Origin: Selaginella moellendorffii
Lineage: Eukaryota; Streptophyta; Lycopodiopsida; Selaginellales; Selaginellaceae
Direction of reading: 5' to 3'
Assembly: GCF_000143415.4 (NCBI RefSeq)
Contig: NW_003314392.1
Span: 72,433 to 136,432 of the forward strand
DNA length: 64,000 nucleotides
The notes beneath the pieces were generated by a model. It was not told the DNA's origin. It saw nothing but the letters and a program-made list of their open reading frames with translations, and did no database searches. This document shows positions 26,601 through 39,200 of this stretch, in pieces. Each line of letters starts with the position of its first letter. Within the stretch, counting starts at the first letter, position 1. Position numbers and translations under genes: made by a program.

Positions 26601-29600
26601 CGATGGGTTTGACGCTGGGTTTTCGAGCGAGTGGGCAACATCCATGGCTCGGTTTGCGGTGGGACTTGAACCGTTGGAAAGCTTGCGTGAGTCCACCCGT
26701 TTCCACAGAAACGGATCCCGATTTCGTTGCTCCACCGTCCCACACCATTGCAATGGGTTTTGTGCTGTTCCCGTTGCCATATCTCGTGGACCGTGGGCCC
26801 CCTTTCGCCCTTGGGCACATGGGAGCAACTGGGGCGGTGCGCGCAACTGGCCCATGTGGCCAAGTACATTTTTCCATGTCCTGTGCGCCTGCTTTTGTGG
26901 TTTTTCCCACGGAAGAAGATGCGTCCCACGTGGCGATCCGTGTGCCCGCCCGCACTCCGGCACCAACGGGGCCGGCCGGCGTGACGCCCCGGTCGCGGCC
27001 GTGCCAACGGATCGCGGGCCCCATGCGTGGGCTGCCGCCGGGAGTGCATCTCACTCTCGAGGAAACACCGCACTGGCGCTCGGGCCTGCACTGGAACGCG
27101 ACCCCAGGAGCGCCGTGGCGAAGCCCGCGTCGAGGGCATCGATCCGAATTGGCTGGGCCCCCCATGCCATGCTGGCACCGTGCGTGCCTTGTCGAAAACG
27201 GCACACCCTTGCGACCGCTGGGCGAAAGGGGCAAACCCCGAGAGGTCCTTGCACCTCCTGTCACTGGGGAGGGTGCCCCCCACGAACACGAACCCAACGG
27301 CGCCAGTCCCACGCGAAACGCACGCACGGTTCGCGAGAAAACGGCCCCCAACGCCCGCATTCTCCATTATTCCGAGAGAATATTCCCTCCACTACTTAAA
27401 TTGTGCCAAAAAGAGGTGGCTCCGGGTGGGTCTCGACCCAGGGACCTATTTGAGTGGACTTGTTTTTAGATTGGGGGTCTCTGCCACTAGGCCTCTACCA
27501 CCTCTCCGTTACATATTTCGTGTCGGTTAAATTTATTGGGTTTGTGGGGGAGGGGGTTTAACTAGCAAAGGGCGATTATGGGGAGCGCTTAGTGCGATTA
27601 AGTGGGGCTTAAGTTGGGGCAATCGCGGCCGTCGGTGCGGTGGGGTGGTTGACCGGCGGCGATGAGTTTGACCGGCGGTCCCCGTGACACGTGGCTAGGG
27701 CTAGGGTCTGGATATGGGTTTTGCGCGAGTGGGCAAGATCCATGGCTCGGTTTGCGGTGGGACTTGAACCGTTGGAAAGCTTGCGTGAGTCCACCCGTTT
27801 CCACAGAAACGGATCTGGATTTCGTCGCTCCACCGGCCCGCACCATTGCGATGGGTTTGACGCTGGGTTTTCGAGCGAGTGGGCAACATCCATGGCTCGG
27901 TTTGCGGTGGGACTTGAACCGTTGGAAAGCTTGCGTGAGTCCACCCGTTTCCACAGAAACGGATCCCGATTTCGTTGCTCCACCGTCCCACACCATTGCA
28001 ATGGGTTTTGTGCTGTTCCCGTTGCCATATCTCGTGGACCGTGGGCCCCCTTTCGCCCTTGGGCACATGGGAGCAACTGGGGCGGTGCGCGCAACTGGCC
28101 CATGTGGCCAAGTACATTTTTCCATGTCCTGGGCGCCTGCTTTTGTGGTTTTTCCCACGGAAGAAGATGCGTCCCACGTGGCGATCCGTGTGCCCGCCCG
28201 CACTCCGGCACCAACGGGGCCGGCCGGCGTGACGCCCCGGTCGCGGCCGTGCCAACGGATCGCGGGCCCCATGCGTGGGCTGCCGCCGGGAGTGCATCTC
28301 ACTCTCGAGGAAAACACCGCACTGGCGCTCGGGCCTGCACTGGAACGCGACCCCAGGAGCGCCGTGGCGAAGCCCGCGTCGAGGGCATCGATCCGAATTG
28401 GCTGGGCCCCCCATGCCATGCTGGCACCGTGCGTGCCTTGTCGAAAACGGCACACCCTTGCGACCGCTGGGCGAAAGGGGCAAACCCCGAGAGGTCCTTG
28501 CACCTCCTGTCACTGGGGAGGGTGCCCCCCACGAACACGAACCCAACGGCGCCAGTCCCACGCGAAACGCACGCACGGTTCGCGAGAAAACGGCCCCCAA
28601 CGCCCGCATTCTCCATTATTCCGAGAGAATATTCCCTCCACTACTTAAATTGTGCCAAAAAGAGGTGGCTCCGGGTGGGTCTCGACCCAGGGACCTATTT
28701 GAGTGGACTTGTTTTTAGATTGGGGGTCTCTGCCACTAGGCCTCTACCACCTCTCCGTTACATATTTCGTGTCGGTTAAATTTATTGGGTTTGTGGGGGA
28801 GGGGGTTTAACTAGCAAAGGGCGATTATGGGGAGCGCTTAGTGCGATTAAGTGGGGCTTAAGTTGGGGCAATCGCGGCCGTCGGTGCGGTGGGGTGGTTG
28901 ACCGGCGGCGATGAGTTTGACCGGCGGTCCCCGTGACACGTGGCTAGGGCTAGGGTCTGGATATGGGTTTTGCGCGAGTGGGCAAGATCCATGGCTCGGT
29001 TTGCGGTGGGACTTGAACCGTTGGAAAGCTTGCGTGAGTCCACCCGTTTCCACAGAAACGGATCTGGATTTCGTCGCTCCACCGGCCCGCACCATTGCGA
29101 TGGGTTTGACGCTGGGTTTTCGAGCGAGTGGGCAACATCCATGGCTCGGTTTGCGGTGGGACTTGAACCGTTGGAAAGCTTGCGTGAGTCCACCCGTTTC
29201 CACAGAAACGGATCCCGATTTCGTTGCTCCACCGTCCCACACCATTGCAATGGGTTTTGTGCTGTTCCCGTTGCCATATCTCGTGGACCGTGGGCCCCCT
29301 TTCGCCCTTGGGCACATGGGAGCAACTGGGGCGGTGCGCGCAACTGGCCCATGTGGCCAAGTACATTTTTCCATGTCCTGGGCGCCTGCTTTTGTGGTTT
29401 TTCCCACGGAAGAAGATGCGTCCCACGTGGCGATCCGTGTGCCCGCCCGCACTCCGGCACCAACGGGGCCGGCCGGCGTGACGCCCCGGTCGCGGCCGTG
29501 CCAACGGATCGCGGGCCCCATGCGTGGGCTGCCGCCGGGAGTGCATCTCACTCTCGAGGAAAACACCGCACTGGCGCTCGGGCCTGCACTGGAACGCGAC

Positions 29601-29984
29601 CCCAGGAGCGCCGTGGCGAAGCCCGCGTCGAGGGCATCGATCCGAATTGGCTGGGCCCCCCATGCCATGCTGGCACCGTGCGTGCCTTGTCGAAAACGGC
29701 ACACCCTTGCGACCGCTGGGCGAAAGGGGCAAACCCCGAGAGGTCCTTGCACCTCCTGTCACTGGGGAGGGTGCCCCCCACGAACACGAACCCAACGGCG
29801 CCAGTCCCACGCGAAACGCACGCACGGTTCGCGAGAAAACGGCCCCCAACGCCCGCATTCTCCATTATTCCGAGAGAATATTCCCTCCACTACTTAAATT
29901 GTGCCAAAAAGAAGGTGGCTCCGGGTGGGTCTCGACCCAGGGACCTATTTGAGTGGACTTGTTTTTAGATTGGGGGTCTCTGCC

Positions 29985-30084
29985 NNNNNNNNNNNNNNNN
30001 NNNNNNNNNNNNNNNNNNNNNNNNNNNNNNNNNNNNNNNNNNNNNNNNNNNNNNNNNNNNNNNNNNNNNNNNNNNNNNNNNNNN
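29985..30084. other. Assembly gap (100 N)
   Basis: There are exactly 100 N inside the tRNA-like module. The flanks would join with 28 bp of consensus missing. This is a placeholder, and more monomers may be missing. Confidence 0.95.
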
Positions 30085-30232
30085 TATTTCGTGTCGGTTA
30101 AATTTATTGGGTTTGTGGGGGAGGGGGTTTAACTAGCAAAGGGCGATTATGGGGAGCGCTTAGTGCGATTAAGTGGGGCTTAAGTTGGGGCAATCGCGGC
30201 CGTCGGTGCGGTGGGGTGGTTGACCGGCGGCG

Positions 30233-33200
30233 ATGAGTTTGACCGGCGGTCCCCGTGACACGTGGCTAGGGCTAGGGTCTGGATATGGGTTTTGCGCGAG
30301 TGGGCAAGATCCATGGCTCGGTTTGCGGTGGGACTTGAACCGTTGGAAAGCTTGCGTGAGTCCACCCGTTTCCACAGAAACGGATCTGGATTTCGTCGCT
30401 CCACCGGCCCGCACCATTGCGATGGGTTTGACGCTGGGTTTTCGAGCGAGTGGGCAACATCCATGGCTCGGTTTGCGGTGGGACTTGAACCGTTGGAAAG
30501 CTTGCGTGAGTCCACCCGTTTCCACAGAAACGGATCCCGATTTCGTTGCTCCACCGTCCCACACCATTGCAATGGGTTTTGTGCTGTTCCCGTTGCCATA
30601 TCTCGTGGACCGTGGGCCCCCTTTCGCCCTTGGGCACATGGGAGCAACTGGGGCGGTGCGCGCAACTGGCCCATGTGGCCAAGTACATTTTTCCATGTCC
30701 TGGGCGCCTGCTTTTGTGGTTTTTCCCACGGAAGAAGATGCGTCCCACGTGGCGATCCGTGTGCCCGCCCGCACTCCGGCACCAACGGGGCCGGCCGGCG
30801 TGACGCCCCGGTCGCGGCCGTGCCAACGGATCGCGGGCCCCATGCGTGGGCTGCCGCCGGGAGTGCATCTCACTCTCGAGGAAAACACCGCACTGGCGCT
30901 CGGGCCTGCACTGGAACGCGACCCCAGGAGCGCCGTGGCGAAGCCCGCGTCGAGGGCATCGATCCGAATTGGCTGGGCCCCCCATGCCATGCTGGCACCG
31001 TGCGTGCCTTGTCGAAAACGGCACACCCTTGCGACCGCTGGGCGAAAGGGGCAAACCCCGAGAGGTCCTTGCACCTCCTGTCACTGGGGAGGGTGCCCCC
31101 CACGAACACGAACCCAACGGCGCCAGTCCCACGCGAAACGCACGCACGGTTCGCGAGAAAACGGCCCCCAACGCCCGCATTCTCCATTATTCCGAGAGAA
31201 TATTCCCTCCACTACTTAAATTGTGCCAAAAAGAGGTGGCTCCGGGTGGGTCTCGACCCAGGGACCTATTTGAGTGGACTTGTTTTTAGATTGGGGGTCT
31301 CTGCCACTAGGCCTCTACCACCTCTCCGTTACATATTTCGTGTCGGTTAAATTTATTGGGTTTGTGGGGGAGGGGGTTTAACTAGCAAAGGGCGATTATG
31401 GGGAGCGCTTAGTGCGATTAAGTGGGGCTTAAGTTGGGGCAATCGCGGCCGTCGGTGCGGTGGGGTGGTTGACCGGCGGCGATGAGTTTGACCGGCGGTC
31501 CCCGTGACACGTGGCTAGGGCTAGGGTCTGGATATGGGTTTTGCGCGAGTGGGCAAGATCCATGGCTCGGTTTGCGGTGGGACTTGAACCGTTGGAAAGC
31601 TTGCGTGAGTCCACCCGTTTCCACAGAAACGGATCTGGATTTCGTCGCTCCACCGGCCCGCACCATTGCGATGGGTTTGACGCTGGGTTTTCGAGCGAGT
31701 GGGCAACATCCATGGCTCGGTTTGCGGTGGGACTTGAACCGTTGGAAAGCTTGCGTGAGTCCACCCGTTTCCACAGAAACGGATCCCGATTTCGTTGCTC
31801 CACCGTCCCACACCATTGCAATGGGTTTTGTGCTGTTCCCGTTGCCATATCTCGTGGACCGTGGGCCCCCTTTCGCCCTTGGGCACATGGGAGCAACTGG
31901 GGCGGTGCGCGCAACTGGCCCATGTGGCCAAGTACATTTTTCCATGTCCTGGGCGCCTGCTTTTGTGGTTTTTCCCACGGAAGAAGATGCGTCCCACGTG
32001 GCGATCCGTGTGCCCGCCCGCACTCCGGCACCAACGGGGCCGGCCGGCGTGACGCCCCGGTCGCGGCCGTGCCAACGGATCGCGGGCCCCATGCGTGGGC
32101 TGCCGCCGGGAGTGCATCTCACTCTCGAGGAAAACACCGCACTGGCGCTCGGGCCTGCACTGGAACGCGACCCCAGGAGCGCCGTGGCGAAGCCCGCGTC
32201 GAGGGCATCGATCCGAATTGGCTGGGCCCCCCATGCCATGCTGGCACCGTGCGTGCCTTGTCGAAAACGGCACACCCTTGCGACCGCTGGGCGAAAGGGG
32301 CAAACCCCGAGAGGTCCTTGCACCTCCTGTCACTGGGGAGGGTGCCCCCCACGAACACGAACCCAACGGCGCCAGTCCCACGCGAAACGCACGCACGGTT
32401 CGCGAGAAAACGGCCCCCAACGCCCGCATTCTCCATTATTCCGAGAGAATATTCCCTCCACTACTTAAATTGTGCCAAAAAGAGGTGGCTCCGGGTGGGT
32501 CTCGACCCAGGGACCTATTTGAGTGGACTTGTTTTTAGATTGGGGGTCTCTGCCACTAGGCCTCTACCACCTCTCCGTTACATATTTCGTGTCGGTTAAA
32601 TTTATTGGGTTTGTGGGGGAGGGGGTTTAACTAGCAAAGGGCGATTATGGGGAGCGCTTAGTGCGATTAAGTGGGGCTTAAGTTGGGGCAATCGCGGCCG
32701 TCGGTGCGGTGGGGTGGTTGACCGGCGGCGATGAGTTTGACCGGCGGTCCCCGTGACACGTGGCTAGGGCTAGGGTCTGGATATGGGTTTTGCGCGAGTG
32801 GGCAAGATCCATGGCTCGGTTTGCGGTGGGACTTGAACCGTTGGAAAGCTTGCGTGAGTCCACCCGTTTCCACAGAAACGGATCTGGATTTCGTCGCTCC
32901 ACCGGCCCGCACCATTGCGATGGGTTTGACGCTGGGTTTTCGAGCGAGTGGGCAACATCCATGGCTCGGTTTGCGGTGGGACTTGAACCGTTGGAAAGCT
33001 TGCGTGAGTCCACCCGTTTCCACAGAAACGGATCCCGATTTCGTTGCTCCACCGTCCCACACCATTGCAATGGGTTTTGTGCTGTTCCCGTTGCCATATC
33101 TCGTGGACCGTGGGCCCCCTTTCGCCCTTGGGCACATGGGAGCAACTGGGGCGGTGCGCGCAACTGGCCCATGTGGCCAAGTACATTTTTCCATGTCCTG

Positions 33201-36200
33201 GGCGCCTGCTTTTGTGGTTTTTCCCACGGAAGAAGATGCGTCCCACGTGGCGATCCGTGTGCCCGCCCGCACTCCGGCACCAACGGGGCCGGCCGGCGTG
33301 ACGCCCCGGTCGCGGCCGTGCCAACGGATCGCGGGCCCCATGCGTGGGCTGCCGCCGGGAGTGCATCTCACTCTCGAGGAAAACACCGCACTGGCGCTCG
33401 GGCCTGCACTGGAACGCGACCCCAGGAGCGCCGTGGCGAAGCCCGCGTCGAGGGCATCGATCCGAATTGGCTGGGCCCCCCATGCCATGCTGGCACCGTG
33501 CGTGCCTTGTCGAAAACGGCACACCCTTGCGACCGCTGGGCGAAAGGGGCAAACCCCGAGAGGTCCTTGCACCTCCTGTCACTGGGGAGGGTGCCCCCCA
33601 CGAACACGAACCCAACGGCGCCAGTCCCACGCGAAACGCACGCACGGTTCGCGAGAAAACGGCCCCCAACGCCCGCATTCTCCATTATTCCGAGAGAATA
33701 TTCCCTCCACTACTTAAATTGTGCCAAAAAGAGGTGGCTCCGGGTGGGTCTCGACCCAGGGACCTATTTGAGTGGACTTGTTTTTAGATTGGGGGTCTCT
33801 GCCACTAGGCCTCTACCACCTCTCCGTTACATATTTCGTGTCGGTTAAATTTATTGGGTTTGTGGGGGAGGGGGTTTAACTAGCAAAGGGCGATTATGGG
33901 GAGCGCTTAGTGCGATTAAGTGGGGCTTAAGTTGGGGCAATCGCGGCCGTCGGTGCGGTGGGGTGGTTGACCGGCGGCGATGAGTTTGACCGGCGGTCCC
34001 CGTGACACGTGGCTAGGGCTAGGGTCTGGATATGGGTTTTGCGCGAGTGGGCAAGATCCATGGCTCGGTTTGCGGTGGGACTTGAACCGTTGGAAAGCTT
34101 GCGTGAGTCCACCCGTTTCCACAGAAACGGATCTGGATTTCGTCGCTCCACCGGCCCGCACCATTGCGATGGGTTTGACGCTGGGTTTTCGAGCGAGTGG
34201 GCAACATCCATGGCTCGGTTTGCGGTGGGACTTGAACCGTTGGAAAGCTTGCGTGAGTCCACCCGTTTCCACAGAAACGGATCCCGATTTCGTTGCTCCA
34301 CCGTCCCACACCATTGCAATGGGTTTTGTGCTGTTCCCGTTGCCATATCTCGTGGACCGTGGGCCCCCTTTCGCCCTTGGGCACATGGGAGCAACTGGGG
34401 CGGTGCGCGCAACTGGCCCATGTGGCCAAGTACATTTTTCCATGTCCTGGGCGCCTGCTTTTGTGGTTTTTCCCACGGAAGAAGATGCGTCCCACGTGGC
34501 GATCCGTGTGCCCGCCCGCACTCCGGCACCAACGGGGCCGGCCGGCGTGACGCCCCGGTCGCGGCCGTGCCAACGGATCGCGGGCCCCATGCGTGGGCTG
34601 CCGCCGGGAGTGCATCTCACTCTCGAGGAAAACACCGCACTGGCGCTCGGGCCTGCACTGGAACGCGACCCCAGGAGCGCCGTGGCGAAGCCCGCGTCGA
34701 GGGCATCGATCCGAATTGGCTGGGCCCCCCATGCCATGCTGGCACCGTGCGTGCCTTGTCGAAAACGGCACACCCTTGCGACCGCTGGGCGAAAGGGGCA
34801 AACCCCGAGAGGTCCTTGCACCTCCTGTCACTGGGGAGGGTGCCCCCCACGAACACGAACCCAACGGCGCCAGTCCCACGCGAAACGCACGCACGGTTCG
34901 CGAGAAAACGGCCCCCAACGCCCGCATTCTCCATTATTCCGAGAGAATATTCCCTCCACTACTTAAATTGTGCCAAAAAGAGGTGGCTCCGGGTGGGTCT
35001 CGACCCAGGGACCTATTTGAGTGGACTTGTTTTTAGATTGGGGGTCTCTGCCACTAGGCCTCTACCACCTCTCCGTTACATATTTCGTGTCGGTTAAATT
35101 TATTGGGTTTGTGGGGGAGGGGGTTTAACTAGCAAAGGGCGATTATGGGGAGCGCTTAGTGCGATTAAGTGGGGCTTAAGTTGGGGCAATCGCGGCCGTC
35201 GGTGCGGTGGGGTGGTTGACCGGCGGCGATGAGTTTGACCGGCGGTCCCCGTGACACGTGGCTAGGGCTAGGGTCTGGATATGGGTTTTGCGCGAGTGGG
35301 CAAGATCCATGGCTCGGTTTGCGGTGGGACTTGAACCGTTGGAAAGCTTGCGTGAGTCCACCCGTTTCCACAGAAACGGATCTGGATTTCGTCGCTCCAC
35401 CGGCCCGCACCATTGCGATGGGTTTGACGCTGGGTTTTCGAGCGAGTGGGCAACATCCATGGCTCGGTTTGCGGTGGGACTTGAACCGTTGGAAAGCTTG
35501 CGTGAGTCCACCCGTTTCCACAGAAACGGATCCCGATTTCGTTGCTCCACCGTCCCACACCATTGCAATGGGTTTTGTGCTGTTCCCGTTGCCATATCTC
35601 GTGGACCGTGGGCCCCCTTTCGCCCTTGGGCACATGGGAGCAACTGGGGCGGTGCGCGCAACTGGCCCATGTGGCCAAGTACATTTTTCCATGTCCTGGG
35701 CGCCTGCTTTTGTGGTTTTTCCCACGGAAGAAGATGCGTCCCACGTGGCGATCCGTGTGCCCGCCCGCACTCCGGCACCAACGGGGCCGGCCGGCGTGAC
35801 GCCCCGGTCGCGGCCGTGCCAACGGATCGCGGGCCCCATGCGTGGGCTGCCGCCGGGAGTGCATCTCACTCTCGAGGAAAACACCGCACTGGCGCTCGGG
35901 CCTGCACTGGAACGCGACCCCAGGAGCGCCGTGGCGAAGCCCGCGTCGAGGGCATCGATCCGAATTGGCTGGGCCCCCCATGCCATGCTGGCACCGTGCG
36001 TGCCTTGTCGAAAACGGCACACCCTTGCGACCGCTGGGCGAAAGGGGCAAACCCCGAGAGGTCCTTGCACCTCCTGTCACTGGGGAGGGTGCCCCCCACG
36101 AACACGAACCCAACGGCGCCAGTCCCACGCGAAACGCACGCACGGTTCGCGAGAAAACGGCCCCCAACGCCCGCATTCTCCATTATTCCGAGAGAATATT

Positions 36201-39200
36201 CCCTCCACTACTTAAATTGTGCCAAAAAGAGGTGGCTCCGGGTGGGTCTCGACCCAGGGACCTATTTGAGTGGACTTGTTTTTAGATTGGGGGTCTCTGC
36301 CACTAGGCCTCTACCACCTCTCCGTTACATATTTCGTGTCGGTTAAATTTATTGGGTTTGTGGGGGAGGGGGTTTAACTAGCAAAGGGCGATTATGGGGA
36401 GCGCTTAGTGCGATTAAGTGGGGCTTAAGTTGGGGCAATCGCGGCCGTCGGTGCGGTGGGGTGGTTGACCGGCGGCGATGAGTTTGACCGGCGGTCCCCG
36501 TGACACGTGGCTAGGGCTAGGGTCTGGATATGGGTTTTGCGCGAGTGGGCAAGATCCATGGCTCGGTTTGCGGTGGGACTTGAACCGTTGGAAAGCTTGC
36601 GTGAGTCCACCCGTTTCCACAGAAACGGATCTGGATTTCGTCGCTCCACCGGCCCGCACCATTGCGATGGGTTTGACGCTGGGTTTTCGAGCGAGTGGGC
36701 AACATCCATGGCTCGGTTTGCGGTGGGACTTGAACCGTTGGAAAGCTTGCGTGAGTCCACCCGTTTCCACAGAAACGGATCCCGATTTCGTTGCTCCACC
36801 GTCCCACACCATTGCAATGGGTTTTGTGCTGTTCCCGTTGCCATATCTCGTGGACCGTGGGCCCCCTTTCGCCCTTGGGCACATGGGAGCAACTGGGGCG
36901 GTGCGCGCAACTGGCCCATGTGGCCAAGTACATTTTTCCATGTCCTGGGCGCCTGCTTTTGTGGTTTTTCCCACGGAAGAAGATGCGTCCCACGTGGCGA
37001 TCCGTGTGCCCGCCCGCACTCCGGCACCAACGGGGCCGGCCGGCGTGACGCCCCGGTCGCGGCCGTGCCAACGGATCGCGGGCCCCATGCGTGGGCTGCC
37101 GCCGGGAGTGCATCTCACTCTCGAGGAAAACACCGCACTGGCGCTCGGGCCTGCACTGGAACGCGACCCCAGGAGCGCCGTGGCGAAGCCCGCGTCGAGG
37201 GCATCGATCCGAATTGGCTGGGCCCCCCATGCCATGCTGGCACCGTGCGTGCCTTGTCGAAAACGGCACACCCTTGCGACCGCTGGGCGAAAGGGGCAAA
37301 CCCCGAGAGGTCCTTGCACCTCCTGTCACTGGGGAGGGTGCCCCCCACGAACACGAACCCAACGGCGCCAGTCCCACGCGAAACGCACGCACGGTTCGCG
37401 AGAAAACGGCCCCCAACGCCCGCATTCTCCATTATTCCGAGAGAATATTCCCTCCACTACTTAAATTGTGCCAAAAAGAGGTGGCTCCGGGTGGGTCTCG
37501 ACCCAGGGACCTATTTGAGTGGACTTGTTTTTAGATTGGGGGTCTCTGCCACTAGGCCTCTACCACCTCTCCGTTACATATTTCGTGTCGGTTAAATTTA
37601 TTGGGTTTGTGGGGGAGGGGGTTTAACTAGCAAAGGGCGATTATGGGGAGCGCTTAGTGCGATTAAGTGGGGCTTAAGTTGGGGCAATCGCGGCCGTCGG
37701 TGCGGTGGGGTGGTTGACCGGCGGCGATGAGTTTGACCGGCGGTCCCCGTGACACGTGGCTAGGGCTAGGGTCTGGATATGGGTTTTGCGCGAGTGGGCA
37801 AGATCCATGGCTCGGTTTGCGGTGGGACTTGAACCGTTGGAAAGCTTGCGTGAGTCCACCCGTTTCCACAGAAACGGATCTGGATTTCGTCGCTCCACCG
37901 GCCCGCACCATTGCGATGGGTTTGACGCTGGGTTTTCGAGCGAGTGGGCAACATCCATGGCTCGGTTTGCGGTGGGACTTGAACCGTTGGAAAGCTTGCG
38001 TGAGTCCACCCGTTTCCACAGAAACGGATCCCGATTTCGTTGCTCCACCGTCCCACACCATTGCAATGGGTTTTGTGCTGTTCCCGTTGCCATATCTCGT
38101 GGACCGTGGGCCCCCTTTCGCCCTTGGGCACATGGGAGCAACTGGGGCGGTGCGCGCAACTGGCCCATGTGGCCAAGTACATTTTTCCATGTCCTGGGCG
38201 CCTGCTTTTGTGGTTTTTCCCACGGAAGAAGATGCGTCCCACGTGGCGATCCGTGTGCCCGCCCGCACTCCGGCACCAACGGGGCCGGCCGGCGTGACGC
38301 CCCGGTCGCGGCCGTGCCAACGGATCGCGGGCCCCATGCGTGGGCTGCCGCCGGGAGTGCATCTCACTCTCGAGGAAAACACCGCACTGGCGCTCGGGCC
38401 TGCACTGGAACGCGACCCCAGGAGCGCCGTGGCGAAGCCCGCGTCGAGGGCATCGATCCGAATTGGCTGGGCCCCCCATGCCATGCTGGCACCGTGCGTG
38501 CCTTGTCGAAAACGGCACACCCTTGCGACCGCTGGGCGAAAGGGGCAAACCCCGAGAGGTCCTTGCACCTCCTGTCACTGGGGAGGGTGCCCCCCACGAA
38601 CACGAACCCAACGGCGCCAGTCCCACGCGAAACGCACGCACGGTTCGCGAGAAAACGGCCCCCAACGCCCGCATTCTCCATTATTCCGAGAGAATATTCC
38701 CTCCACTACTTAAATTGTGCCAAAAAGAGGTGGCTCCGGGTGGGTCTCGACCCAGGGACCTATTTGAGTGGACTTGTTTTTAGATTGGGGGTCTCTGCCA
38801 CTAGGCCTCTACCACCTCTCCGTTACATATTTCGTGTCGGTTAAATTTATTGGGTTTGTGGGGGAGGGGGTTTAACTAGCAAAGGGCGATTATGGGGAGC
38901 GCTTAGTGCGATTAAGTGGGGCTTAAGTTGGGGCAATCGCGGCCGTCGGTGCGGTGGGGTGGTTGACCGGCGGCGATGAGTTTGACCGGCGGTCCCCGTG
39001 ACACGTGGCTAGGGCTAGGGTCTGGATATGGGTTTTGCGCGAGTGGGCAAGATCCATGGCTCGGTTTGCGGTGGGACTTGAACCGTTGGAAAGCTTGCGT
39101 GAGTCCACCCGTTTCCACAGAAACGGATCTGGATTTCGTCGCTCCACCGGCCCGCACCATTGCGATGGGTTTGACGCTGGGTTTTCGAGCGAGTGGGCAA

